This document shows positions 20,846 through 31,711 of a DNA stretch of 64,000 nt, piece after piece; within the stretch, counting starts at the first letter, position 1; each line of letters begins with the position of its first letter. Made by a program: the position numbers and the translations under genes. The notes under the pieces were generated by a model, which saw only the letters and a program-made list of their open reading frames with translations, searched no databases and was not told the origin of the DNA. The DNA is from Mytilinidion resinicola (Eukaryota; Ascomycota; Dothideomycetes; Mytilinidiales; Mytilinidiaceae). The DNA lies in the NCBI RefSeq assembly GCF_010093595.1, contig NW_022985444.1, positions 1,186,654-1,250,653 on the forward strand. The letters run 5' to 3'.

Positions 20846-22589
20846 TCAAAGGGTTCTAAAAGTGGTATCATCATCATCCTCATCATCCCCGATCTCGAAA
20901 TCTTTCAACATCTCCTCGCGGTCGTCGTCTCCTCGAATAGTAGAAGGCCCACTATCGTCACTCTCGAATCCCGGCGAGTGATCCGCCTTGTCAACCCGCC
21001 AGCCAGGATTGTTCTTAAACCAATGATCTATCTGCTCTAGACTCCGACCAGCGGTTTCGACGATGAAATAGTACACGAACGGCACGAACAACAGGTTCAG
21101 GACCGCGTATATGAGATACAAGTACCACCCTAGATGATGTATGCCTATCGGCGTCGTTTGTACGACGACGTAATTGAACAGCCAATCTGAGGCTGTGGCA
21201 AGCGCCGCGCCTTTCGAGCGCATGCTGAGAGAGTTGATCTCAGCCGGGTACAGCCACGGAACGGTAATCCAGCCAAAGGAGAAGGCTGTGAAATACAGAA
21301 ACATGAAGATTGTGGCAATGATGCCAGGAACCAGGCGGCTGGTTGGGTTTGCTTGCCCAATGCCAACGGAGACGGCGATACCGAGGAAGGCGACGGCCAT
21401 GCACGCGGCAGAGCTCATGAGGAGCGGGCGGCGGCCGACGCGCTCGATGACGAAGAGAGACGACCAAGTTGCGAACATGTAGCATATGGCATTGATGGTG
21501 GAGATGACACGGGAGGTCAGTTCTGGGAGGCCGACGGAGCGGTGGAGCACGAGTGGCAAGTAGTAGCAGAGCACGTTAATACCGCTGAGTTGCTGAGCCT
21601 AGATATCGTTAGTATACCATGAAGTCAGAAGTGAGGGGAAAAGTACGTACCATCTGCAGAAGCACTCCCAACGATACTCGCCTCGTAGCTACCCCACCAC
21701 TAAACACCTGTCTCCAATTCGCCTTCGTCGCTTGCTCAATCCTTACACTCTCCTTGATCTTATGAAACTCCTCATGCACCTCCTCCGCACTTTCGCTCAG
21801 CGCCGCCAGCACATTCGTCGCCTCCTTATCCTTATGCCGCAACAATAACCACCGCGGCGACTCCGGCAGCACCCAAACCATACTCAGAATCACCACGCTA
21901 AACAACAGCTGAATCCCCAGCGGAAACCGCCATTGCGCCTCCGTGCTCATCCTGCTAAACACCAGCGTAATCAGATTCGACATCACGAACCCCCCCACAT
22001 TCACCGTCATCTCCTTCACCACCGCCCGTCCCTTCTCCTCCGCCTTACTACACTCCACATGCCACACCGGCGCCGTCGCCGTATTCCCCCCATTCCCAAT
22101 CCCCGCAATCAGCCGGCCCCAGATCAGCCACTGCATGTTCTGCGCCAGCGTCTGCACCACAATCCCCGCCGTCATGATCACGGTGAAGACGAGCAGCATC
22201 CACCGCCGCCCTAGCCGCTCGCCGACGAACGATGACACCACCGCGCCGCCGAAGCAGCCCAGGTCGTACACCGACGTCACGAAGCCGAGCAGGCCCGGGG
22301 ACGGCTCGTGGAAGTAGGCGAGGAAGGGCCGCCCGACCATGATGCCGCCGAAGACGCCTTGCTCGTAGCCGAAGAGGCACATTACCGTGCCCGCGGCGAC
22401 GGAGATGGCGGTGTGCAGGGCATCGCCGTGGAAGTAGTAGGGCGCGCGCCCGTTGGCTTTCGCGTGTGGGGAGGAGGGTTGCAGAGGGCGATGTTCGTCG
22501 TTGTCTAGGTAATTGAAGCGGTGGTCGAATATCTCGGCCGTGGTGCGCGGTTCGTCGTCGAGCGAGTCGCGGAGGGGCGCGTAGGACAT
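20846..22589 (-). CDS. MFS sugar porter-type transporter
   Basis: Plasma-membrane sugar/H+ symporter family (MFS sugar porter). Exons 22589-21651 and 21598-20846, joined by one 52-nt GT-AG intron, give 563 aa with about 12 hydrophobic helices. Family marks are GYEQGVFGGIMVG in helix 1, GERLGRRW in loop 2-3, VLPESPRWLL after helix 6, QQLSGINVLCYYLP in helix 7, ERVGRRPLL in loop 8-9, and WLYPAEINSLSMRSKGAA in loop 10-11. The C-tail is acidic (DDEDDDDTTF). The substrate cannot be named from sequence alone; hexose, quinate, inositol and others share these marks. Ends tail to tail with the HET pseudogene. Intact. Confidence 0.9.
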
Positions 22590-23277
22590 TGTCGGACGCG
22601 GCGGGAGGGGGGAGAGGGGGGAGAGGGGGTGGGAAGGGTGGAATGCATATTGGCGGAGGTGAGTTGAGGCGGAAAAAGGGTCAAGAGATCGTCAGGGACG
22701 GCGCGCGTCAGAAATCTGGGGAAGGGTCCACTTTTATAAGAGGCACGTGATGTCTGATGAAATGTGTGAAGTTATTGTAAAGAGACGGGAGCACTTCTAG
22801 GGCACTTTATAACATGCCAGAAGCCTTGCAGAACAGGTTTGATTCTTGATCTTGGGACAAAGACGTCTTACCTCACAGATTTTCACACGCTTTTGTTAGA
22901 GTTCTCTTTCCTAGGAGGTAAGCTCATACATTCAACAGACCTTCGGGTCCGCCCGAACTCTATCCTAAGGAGCAGAAGCTAAATTTGTGTACTCTGATCT
23001 CCGCATTTTCCAAGGTCATCTAGAGCTACCAAATAGGCTCAGATGGGCACACATCAATATATGAGGGACACGAAAATATTGTCCAGGTGCAACAATAGGT
23101 GCATGTGTGCGCAGCTTTTCTTCGTTGATTCCGTGGGTCATGTTCATTAGTTTTGGAATCTCACAAGTAAGGACCTTCGAACGGTTGATTGTCGCGGTGC
23201 TTTTGGAACGAGCTCTTAACCTGAGAAGGCTCATGAACATATCTTTCCTATTTCGTTGCATTCATTAAACATCTAAT
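22590..23277. other. Intergenic, transporter promoter side
   Basis: Starts with a purine-rich GGGGGGAGAG tract upstream of the transporter. No gene or repeat recognised in the rest. Confidence 0.5.
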
Positions 23278-24734
23278 TCAAGTCCGGTAATCCCCGTTAA
23301 TAGTCACATACTCATGACTAAAGTCACAAGTCCAGTACACCGCCTCCTCTCCCTTTTTCTCCGAGAGCCTGACTAAGATCTCCAGGTCCTCGGCCTCGAG
23401 GATCTGCGCTGCCCGCGCTTCATCCACGGCTTCTGGTTCTCCCCGTATGAGCAGCTTCAGCTCTGGTGAGCCGTCTGTTGGGACAAAGCTCACACTCGTC
23501 TGGTCTGGGATTACTGAGTCAACGCCCTCTGCGTAACCAGTTGCGCACAGAATACGACCCCAGTTGGCGTCTTTGCCGTATAGGGCAGTCTTGACGAGGG
23601 GCGAACGAGCGATGGTTGATGCAACACGCTTGGCATCAGTATAGGAGGCGGCATTCGTCACTCTGATAGTGACGAACTTAGTTGCGCCTTCGCCGTCGCG
23701 GACTACCAGCTTTGCTAGATCGGTAGCGAACGATGTGAGAGTTTCTTGCATGGCAGCGTAGTCCGGGCTCGAGGTGTCTACGATGGGCTTCCCTCCAGCA
23801 GCGCCGTTGGCGAGAAGTGCAACGGTGTCGTTAGTGGACGTGTCGCCGTCGATTGATATGCTATTGAAAGATTTATCAATTGCGGCCGTGAGGAGGGATT
23901 GGAGAGGGTCAGGTGATATAGGTGCATCGGTACATAAGATGCCCAGAAGTGTGGCCATGTTGGGGTGGATCATGCCTGCGCCTTTTGTCATGCCTGCCAT
24001 ACGGTATGTAGTATTCGGTGAAGAAGGGAGAGTGAATGATCGGGAGAGGAGCTTGGGGAAAGTATCGGTGGTGCATATGGCACGGGCCGTGGCAAGCCAG
24101 TGATCATGGTCGGAACCAAGTGTGCTGTGTGCTGCTGGTATCTTGGAGAGGATCTTTTGAATTGGTAGTCTAAACAGCCATTAGCAGTGCTCGATGCGAC
24201 CGACCCTGTAACCCTCTGGCTAAAAGTTGGGACATAAATGACTTACCGTTGCCCAATTACACCCGTACTCATGACTACACTCCGGCTCCCTAAGCCATCA
24301 TCTTTCTCCCCATCAAACCACCTATCCGTCTCTTCTCCCATCTTCACCGCATCCTCAATCCCACCCCTCCCTGTGACGGCATTGGCACAACCCGAGTTCA
24401 CGACTACAGCTCGGATCCCCTTGCCTCCCCTCCTTTTCAACATATCCCTTGTGACTGTGACCGGGGCCGCTTGGAACTTGTTCTTGGTGAACACCGCCGC
24501 ACCCGAGCATGGTGTTTCGGAGGCTACAAGGGCCAGGTCGTCGAATCTAGTATTGGAAGCTTTGACGCCAACGTGTGTGCTGCTAACCACAAATCCGACG
24601 GGATAGGTTCCGCTTGTGGGTACGTATTTCTTCTTGGACGGAGGGACCGTCCCTTCACCAGGCGCAGCATATCGGCGTATCTGTTGGGCGAAGGGAGTGA
24701 GGAGCCTCGAGGTTTTCCGAGTATTGAGAGCCAT
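23278..24734 (-). CDS. ARG7: Glutamate N-acetyltransferase / ornithine acetyltransferase, mitochondrial (ArgJ family)
   Basis: Moves the acetyl group from N-acetylornithine to glutamate, closing the acetyl cycle of arginine synthesis in mitochondria; fungal enzymes are usually bifunctional. Exons 24734-24247 and 24169-23278 with a 77-nt GT-AG intron give 459 aa, the usual length. The N-terminus ([18 protein letters not shown]) looks like a mitochondrial presequence. Motifs are [49 protein letters not shown] and [17 protein letters not shown]. The Thr in NMATLLG, about residue 236, is the self-cleavage nucleophile that splits the precursor into alpha and beta chains. [15 protein letters not shown] follows in the beta chain. 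Intact. The symbol follows yeast usage. Confidence 0.95.
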
Positions 24735-25041
24735 AGTGAAGCTGTAGGTGACTTGATCAGCTATCGGTTATCATACACTGGAACGTTTTGGAAGATTTAA
24801 GCGTCAATGCGGGAGCTCTTATGACTCTCGCCTTGCAGAAGAGTCATGAAGAAAGTGAGATTTCTGGGGCTACATAGGAGAATATGGATATTCTGAAAGT
24901 CAATTGACTTACGAGAATCAAGGGCCTGTCTCTTCTTCCACTATAGACTGTCACAGCCCACACCAGAATGGAAGTTGAGGAGCTATATAGCTCCAGGCCT
25001 TGTAAAAATTTCGATGGTTTCGTGACGATACGCCCTTTGCG
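24735..25041. other. Intergenic, nothing recognised
   Basis: Presumed promoter of the ornithine acetyltransferase gene and 3' end of the next minus-strand frame. Confidence 0.4.
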
Positions 25042-25482
25042 TTATCGGCGACAGACGCTATGCCCTGTCTGGACACTAGCGCCTAAAGCCCAAGCTGCAC
25101 AGAACGAGAACAGCAGGTAGCAGAACACTCCTCCACAGCGGTACAACCTCACTTGGCTGCTCTGAACGACAAACGGTGCCGCGATGAGGAACACCACACA
25201 ATTGGGGGTGCCGATGTACAGACAGACAGGCAATAAGCGCGCCAATTGATACAGGCCGAATCTGCAAAGGAGGAGGGGATTCTTGATGGATAAGTTGAGG
25301 ATTGAGGCTATGAATCCAGCCAAAGCCAAAATGCCGACAACGAGAGCGGATTCCTGTCGAGAGAGCTTCTTCGGTTCCCAAATATCCAGCGAGAAATAGC
25401 TTCTGTCGTCGTCCACCAGATGAGGTTCCTTTTCCACAACGCTGATGGGCAGCAGGGGGGTTCTCTCGTCGATGCGTGTCAT
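25042..25482 (-). CDS. Small membrane protein, unknown
   Basis: Single-exon frame of 146 aa from ATG 25482. The N-terminus holds ERTPLLPIS, an acidic dileucine-like signal often found on vacuolar or endosomal membrane proteins. After an acidic soluble part (DDDRSYFSLDIWEP) come three hydrophobic stretches: ALVVGILALAGFIASILNL, then PNCVVFLIAAPFVV, then GVFCYLLFSFCAAWALGASV. Not recognised as a named family. The ATG was preferred to upstream codons because the sequence becomes protein-like from there. A further exon cannot be excluded. Confidence 0.5.
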   Translation of the reverse strand: MTRIDERTPLLPISVVEKEPHLVDDDRSYFSLDIWEPKKLSRQESALVVGILALAGFIASILNLSIKNPLLLCRFGLYQLARLLPVCLYIGTPNCVVFLIAAPFVVQSSQVRLYRCGGVFCYLLFSFCAAWALGASVQTGHSVCRR

Positions 25483-26564
25483 TTTCAACAAATTCTCATG
25501 AAGAGCAAGATCCAGCAGAAGGGCCAGGGCATTAAGACATCTATATATGTCTCTGCCCACGGCGATACAGTGGCCAATCTCTACAGGGCAACCCGAGGTC
25601 ATTCGATACGCTGCTGCGCTGAAGGGCACGTGTTACGCTGCGGTCAACGTTCCTTCACCCATTGTTAGACGATTATCTTGGTGTCACAATGTCCAGGCCG
25701 CGAAACAGAGCCTGACGGATGCCTTGTCTGATAAGCCTATGCCCAGTCCAGGCGAATTATCAATGGTGGGTATCGATGTTTCATTTGTGTTCGATGCGTG
25801 CCCAGGTTTGCTCAGGCGCCCCTCAACTGCCTCTACGACATTGAATGTCTCTAATTTTACGAAGATTTACTTTCTTTCGATTGGGTCGTTGGTATGCGCA
25901 TGGTGCCCACTGTGGATGCTGATCTGAGTACGCAACGCCACATCCGGTTGCACGTTCTCGATAGTCAAGTCGTGCCGAACACCCCCCGAGCACAACCGTT
26001 TCTCGATTGCATGATGCGTCATTTCTCATGATGTTTGTGATTGGTTTCAAGACGCAGTATATCTGCTTGCGAGGTAGGAAACCAAGTGGTAATACTTCAA
26101 GCCGAATTAGTCGAGACAGCTTCCTGGAGACAGCCCTGATTCAGGGCGCGAAGCCGCCTCCAAGGCAATACGGAGTATGATTGATCAGAATTAAGATCTG
26201 AAATGTGCTCCTAAACCTGCTTATTTACAAGCACGTACCTCTACGCGGTTCGCTATGAGTTCATGATATCATAGCCACGCATATGAAGTCAAGGTCCTCG
26301 AGTTGGGATTTGTGACACAGATCACCAGTAGAATAAATTTGAGGCCTCAATATCGCGACCTTGGCGAAATGCAAATGAAGCGGCTTTGTGTCCCTGCAGC
26401 TCCGCCGCTAATACCAATCGTCCAATCGTTGTAGCCACCGCTCAGCCTCAATCTATCATCCCAGGCTGCCGTCCGAACGCCCGCGGCACAACACCCACCT
26501 CCATTCTACAGAACAATGGATTCACCTGGCGCGTTTGGTAAGTTGCTATAGTAAACTCAAGACC
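25483..26564. other. Divergent intergenic region, nothing recognised
   Basis: About 1.1 kb between the membrane protein (minus) and the intact HET gene (plus). Contains both promoters and no supported gene. Confidence 0.5.
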
Positions 26565-28337
26565 ATGTCAGCTTACTCTGAGCCAGGTGACTCTAAGTCC
26601 GAATTATCCAGCCTTGCACCCTGGGTTAAAGAGCGTCTCGCCCAGTGCATTGGTGAACATGAAGACCAATGTCATCGAGAGGAACTCAACTCTAGTGCCT
26701 TCCAAAACAGGAAATTAGTGCTCGTAGATGTTGTCGACGCCTGTCTTGTAGAGCTGAACCCTCACCCTGAATATATCACTCTCAGCTACTGCTGGGGCCA
26801 AGTGCCTCAGCTCTACCTTACTACCGATAATGCCGGTCATTTGTTCCAACGTGGTGCTCTCTTGAGTGTACGGAAGCTCATACCACGAACCATTAGGGAT
26901 GCCATGGACCTTGTCACCGTAATTGGAGAACGCTATTTATGGGTGGATACCTTATGCATTTGGCGGGAAGATGCTGACATCAAGCACGATCAAATATCAG
27001 AGATGGGGCACGTCTACAGCAATGCTCTAATGACAGTAATGGCGGTTGCGGGCGATGACGCGAGCCATGGACTTTCAGTGGCCTCTGAGGAATCTACGCA
27101 CTCGTTGGAATTCGAATGGCATGAGGCGGCGAGTTCGTTGTCAGAAAAACTCCAGCATACGAAGCATTTCGCCAGGGGGTGGACGTATCAAGAAACGGTC
27201 CTTTCCAAAAGATGTTTATACCTCACGTCGGAATTCGTCATGTTCCTTTGTCGATCCTACTTCCAACTCTACCGCGACCGCGCTGGCGACCGTCCATATG
27301 TATCCGCCTTTCTGAAACCAAACCCAATACCTAGTCTATTGGGAGACGGATATAATGCAATAATCTTCGAAATCTATGCTGAAGCCGTTAAAGACTACAC
27401 TAGTCGCAACCTGACGTACCCATCGGACATACTGGAGGCGTTTTCAGGCGTCAGTTCCGCCTTCGCAGAGTTGCAGGGCTGGAAACTCGTGGGAGGACTG
27501 CCTCATGCGACTCTCACGTTAGCGCTGTTATGGAATCAAGGATCAACTAGTCTATACCATACTCGTCGCCAAGGAAGTTTTCCTAGCTGGTCTTGGGCGG
27601 GCTGGATAGGTACGGCTACGTATACTGACTTTGCGTCGTCCTATACGCGTCGCCCAGGAAGTTTTCCCAGCTCGTCTTGGGCGAGCTGGATGGGTACGGA
27701 TACGCATGATGATTCGGCCTACGATATCGCGACCAAGTTAGACCTCTTCGTCTCTATGATTGATCACTACGAGCAGTGGCAAAACGGCGTGTTGAGGGTA
27801 TTGGACCCAGAACGGCCACAAGGCAGCTATTGGAGAGGTAGGCAAGTGCTGAAAGCGCACTTTGACAGATCGCGGACTGTCGCGAACATCCTCGCACGTC
27901 ACGAAGAGGGACCTACTTCCTCATCAGAACAGCTTGGAGTCCCCACAAACAACCAAAACCTTCTCTTATTCAAGACCATGGCGGTTGATTCCCTCGACCA
28001 ATTCTCTTTCATGACCTCAGACCACTGTACTTCTATTACCAGTGGCAGTTCATCGGAAGTGTGCGGTGTTCTCCGTGGTAAATATAGTCTTGAGAGGGCA
28101 GAGCAGCCGTCATGCGTAACCGTTGTCAACAATTCCGCAATTACGCGTTTATCTGCTTCCCGCTTCAAGCTTATCGGCATTTCGATTGTGCCACACCATA
28201 ATTACCAGGAGACTCATGTCCATTTCTTGCTAGTGGAGGACTACGGTCACTATTTCGAACGGGTCGCCGTAGGTCATATGTCCCTCCCAGCATGGGATGC
28301 TGCAAAGCCTCAACTGCAACTGGTTAAACTGGGGTAG
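26565..28337 (+). CDS. HET-domain (heterokaryon incompatibility) protein
   Basis: Intact single-exon HET protein of 590 aa from ATG 26565; the family controls non-self recognition and cell death on hyphal fusion. Core motifs in order are EYITLSYCWGQ (about residues 69-79), RYLWVDTLCIW (about 125-135), DQISEMGHVYSNALMTVMAV (about 146-165), FARGWTYQETVLSKRCLYL (about 205-222) and YPSDILEAFSG. The hallmark FPSWSWAGWIG is followed by a second, changed copy (FPSSSWASWMG) made by an 84-bp tandem duplication. The C-terminal half has no recognised death domain such as NACHT, ankyrin or patatin. An earlier ATG at 26516 would need a 34-nt intron, shorter than any other here, so it was not used. Its order resembles the HET pseudogene at 18.6-20.8 kb. 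Confidence 0.88.
   Translation: MSAYSEPGDSKSELSSLAPWVKERLAQCIGEHEDQCHREELNSSAFQNRKLVLVDVVDACLVELNPHPEYITLSYCWGQVPQLYLTTDNAGHLFQRGALLSVRKLIPRTIRDAMDLVTVIGERYLWVDTLCIWREDADIKHDQISEMGHVYSNALMTVMAVAGDDASHGLSVASEESTHSLEFEWHEAASSLSEKLQHTKHFARGWTYQETVLSKRCLYLTSEFVMFLCRSYFQLYRDRAGDRPYVSAFLKPNPIPSLLGDGYNAIIFEIYAEAVKDYTSRNLTYPSDILEAFSGVSSAFAELQGWKLVGGLPHATLTLALLWNQGSTSLYHTRRQGSFPSWSWAGWIGTATYTDFASSYTRRPGSFPSSSWASWMGTDTHDDSAYDIATKLDLFVSMIDHYEQWQNGVLRVLDPERPQGSYWRGRQVLKAHFDRSRTVANILARHEEGPTSSSEQLGVPTNNQNLLLFKTMAVDSLDQFSFMTSDHCTSITSGSSSEVCGVLRGKYSLERAEQPSCVTVVNNSAITRLSASRFKLIGISIVPHHNYQETHVHFLLVEDYGHYFERVAVGHMSLPAWDAAKPQLQLVKLG
27573..27740 (+). repeat. 84-bp in-frame tandem duplication inside HET gene
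   Basis: GGAAGTTTTCC at 27573 recurs at 27657. Flanking codons align over 28 residues, from about YHTRRQGSFPSW to TRRPGSFPSS. The second copy has lost the Trp of the SWSWAG motif. Confidence 0.85.
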
Positions 28338-29292
28338 GGCGTGCTTTTAACGAGGACAGACAGTGCCTAAATTCTCCTGGGCTTTATGGCACGGCGGCGG
28401 GCTTAGAAATACATCCACATCATCGTCTGAAACACTACACGAATATCTGCATGGAGCCATATAGCTAGCTTGACGCGGACCTTCCATTTCCGCCCTTTCA
28501 TCCCTCCACACGGCGAGGGGAACGTTAGGATGGCGCCGTAGGACTCTGCCTATTCACGTGACAGCAGCTTTTCTTTTATATAAAGCCATCGCTGCAGCCT
28601 GCGGACTTCCTTCCTCAGAGCGTCGTCCTTGTGGACTGGGTGGAGGATCAACAAGAAGTGATGAAAGATTTTTGGACCGGGCTCTTGATTCAGACCTATA
28701 CGTCTAGATACCGATGGGGTTTCTGGGATCAACAGCACCGTAAGTCTCCGACCATGCGGTGGGGAGTGGTCGGGATCAAATGGCAAATACGTACATCACA
28801 TGTGGTGGGAGGGCGAGAGTGTGGTAGTGGCTAAAAAAGGCAACCAAATCACCATATGGCCTAGCGGCTGATGTTGTTCCTCGAATGCCAGTGATAATCT
28901 CCATCCTCTTCCTCCAATACAACCTCGTATCTTCTCCTTACGTTGATAACGAGTACTATGGGGTCTGCAAGGTAAACCTTCACTCATTCTCCATGCTAAG
29001 CAGCATCGACGATAGAGTCGAGACGCAACTCCATCAGCTCTTTCTGACACCTCCAGATTCTCCATCAATAAGATTCCAGACGCCTATCGATCTCCCACAC
29101 CATGCGTTTGTGTCGAGTTGGCTTTTTAGACACACCAACCCAGAGGCATGAGCTCTGTCCATCGCACATGTTGATGTGTCCAACACCCCGTCCATGTGCT
29201 GTACCGAAGCTGAAGATTGATCCTTTATACCCCTTCTCGAGTCTTGTCACGAGGGGTATCACGTTATCTACCGAACGATACCTTATTGACTA
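28338..29292. other. Intergenic with one weak minus-strand frame
   Basis: No supported gene. A minus-strand frame ending at 28550 has a protein-like tail (LRKEVRRLQRWLYIKEKLL) that could be the last exon of a small gene, but no upstream exon was found. Confidence 0.35.
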
Positions 29293-29735
29293 GGGCCTGA
29301 CTCAGCGGGCGCGCCAATAGTATGCCAAAATCGAGTCGAAATCGCACGGACTGGCTCCCGTTCATACATCTCACGGCATTGAAATCAAGCCTGACTGTGT
29401 GGCCTGATTTAAAGCGTCGAGCAATAACGAGCTGAAATTGAGTCTAAATCGCACGGACTGGCTCCCGTTAGCACTTCTCACGGTATTGACATCAAGCCTG
29501 GTTCCGTGGCCTGATTTAAAGCGTCGAGCAATAACGTGCCGAAATCGAGTCTGAATCGCACGGACTGGCTCCCGTTAGTACTTCTCACGGCAGTGAAATC
29601 AGCCATGATCCTGTGGCCTGATTTAGAGCGTCGAGCAATAACATGCCAAAACGGACTCCAAATTCCACCAACACTTCTCGCGACATAGACATCAAGTTTA
29701 ATCCTGTGGCCTAATTTAGAGGGGTCGGGTCCTTT
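29293..29735 (+). repeat. 107-bp tandem repeat array, about four copies
   Basis: The phrase ATCGCACGGACTGGCTCCCG starts at 29341, 29448 and 29555, exactly 107 bp apart, with a worn fourth copy near 29662. GTGGCCTGATTTAAAGCG recurs at about 29399, 29506 and 29612, with worn versions near 29293 and 29705. Middle copies are most alike and outer ones diverge. No TIRs or long frame conserved across units. Confidence 0.9.
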
Positions 29736-30161
29736 TCCTTTGGGGTTTCTCCACCGCATCTAACCCAGCAAACCTCACTCGTGAGAACCTTGTATTCATG
29801 ATTGACTGCTGTGGGGCATTCGAAGTCTAGGGCGAACGCCTATAATACTGAAACGTGAGCCTGGGTACAGTTATGTGCCACTGTCTGTTGTGCTCTGGCG
29901 AAAGACAACGCGGTTTAGCGAAGCTTTAAGCACTTTTTATCGATCTGTCTCGCAGCTGTTATGGTGGTTCGGGTTATTGTTACGAACTGGAAGAGAGTTT
30001 ACAAGCAGTGGGAGAAAACAGTGCACGTCTATATGTCTTAATATTGTAAGCGCATATGGTAATTGAGCATTTGGAAAGGTCTCATTTGACACTTGTTTTT
30101 ACTCCAGAATACACATTTTTGTACATACTAATAAATGATACGAGGCCAAACCCTGGCCTGT
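29736..30161. other. Intergenic, nothing recognised
   Basis: Between the tandem array and the uL5m stop; AT-rich, short frames only. Confidence 0.4.
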
Positions 30162-31345
30162 CTAATTTACCATCTTCCCATAGAACGGGATCCCAATGGA
30201 CTGCAGCAATAACCTCGCGTCTCGATCATTCGTGGCAGTTGAGTGGATAGTGATGTGACACCCCGGAATCATCTTCGGGGGATACCTGCGATTGATTAGT
30301 CCAAATCCTCGAAACCCCCTTCAAACTTCGCAAATACTCACACGTCATAATTAACTTCAATCTCCGGAAAGAACGCCACAACATCCGGCTCCAGCCCAAA
30401 GGTAATATTCCCACTGCTGTCTCCACTCGTCCCCTTCACCCCCTTCCACTCCTTGATCCGCGGTAGCACCACATCCACCAGCTTACCCAGGAAATGGTAC
30501 ACATCCTCCCGCTCCAGCTTCGCCGTCACAGACACAAACTTCTTGTCCCGCAGCCCCCACGACGCGACGCTCTTCCGCGCCCGATGCGTCGTCACCCTCA
30601 CATTCGTAATCGCCTGGATAATCATGCCCGCAACATGCATATACGCGCTGTCGTCCTGCGCCGCCGGCACCATTGAATGCACCGTGACGCCCGTCAGCTT
30701 AGGAATGGTGCGGAAGTTGCGCGGCGGCGTGAGGAGGCGGAGGTGGGCGCCACCTCGAGGCCCTCGCAGCGGGCGGTTCTTGAAGTAGGGGGAGTCACCG
30801 ACCCATTCACGCAGGCGCTGCGCTTTTGGGGGTTTCACCCAGCCGGGGGGCGTGTGGGCGTAGGTCATGGTGAGGAGGTCGGGGGCGATGGTGGATTCGT
30901 AGGTTTGTTCGAGGCGCGGGAGGCTGAAGGGGCCGGGTTGGAAGAGGCGGGAAGAAGGGTCGGAGGGGGGCGGGGGTTGGTGAGGGTGGAGAGGGCCGCG
31001 GTAGAACTTTGGGGAGCGAAATTGGTATCTGTGCTAGTTAGTTTGGTGTTGCGACAGGTAGGCCCGCTTCGAGCAGGTGATGAAGAGTATTGGGGTCAAA
31101 ATGAGCTTTCCACACCTGCTTGGAGGCAATTGAGTCTTCCTACTCCTTGTCCGTACTACCGGATCCCAGCTCTTTATGATGTCGTTCGATGGAGGAGGTG
31201 CTGAGAGCGAGGAGGACGATTCGAGGTCGTCTAGGGGGTTGCTGGATGCATGGCGGAGGCCATTCGGTCTCGCAGAGGAGACGCACGGTCGAAGGTCCCT
31301 CCACAGTGTCGACGCGGCCTTTGACCGGAGCTCCCTGAGAGCCAT
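30162..31345 (-). CDS. MRPL7: Mitochondrial large-subunit ribosomal protein uL5m (Mrpl7)
   Basis: Mitoribosomal protein of the L5 family at the central protuberance of the large subunit. Minus-strand exons 31345-31116, 31028-30342 and 30285-30162 join by GT-AG introns of 87 and 56 nt to 346 aa. Exon 1 is a mitochondrial presequence with many Arg, Ser and Ala. Exon 2 has WVGDSPYFKNRPLRGPRGG, HVAGMIIQAITNVRVTTHRA, then DVVLPRIKEWKGVKGTSGDS and PDVVAFFPEIEVNYD. The short last exon supplies VYPPKMIPGCHITIHSTATN and IGIPFYGKM, the expected L5 C-terminus. The frame is exact across both joins. Divergent from the USP gene with 366 bp between starts. Confidence 0.93.
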
Positions 31346-31711
31346 TGCTGGCGATGGACTGAATGTGGTGCGGATGTAGAAATGGGTTCGATCGCGGTCA
31401 AAGATTCTCGCCAAGACCAGCAACAGCGCGGCCAATGAGGGCGCGGGAGTCGTTCCCGCTCTCCGCCCTGCCGCATCCTTGCAGCCCGATACAACACCAA
31501 ACATCTGCAGTTGTGACACAACAACTCCTTCTCTCCCTGCAATTGCGCATTGTGCTACTTGAATCCTTTGACTGGGTGTGGTCCCTCTCGTCGCCTATCC
31601 TCAACTCGCAATTCTACACACCCACCCTTCATTGAGGCCTGGAAAGTGCCGCCTACCCCGCAGATCCCGCCTTCGAGTCTAGCCAGCCAAACGCAGGCAC
31701 ATACTCTATGG
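31346..31711. promoter_or_regulatory. Shared divergent promoter region of MRPL7 and USP gene
   Basis: 366 bp between the two start codons; both promoters must lie here or in the leaders. No motif is called. Confidence 0.5.

Noticed and set aside
26516..26576. Earlier start of the HET gene at ATG 26516 with a GTAAGT intron
   Set aside because: The intron would be only 34 nt, shorter than every other intron here; kept as a possibility only.
29293..29735. CRISPR-like array
   Set aside because: Units are contiguous 107-bp tandem repeats without unique spacers, and the genome is eukaryotic.
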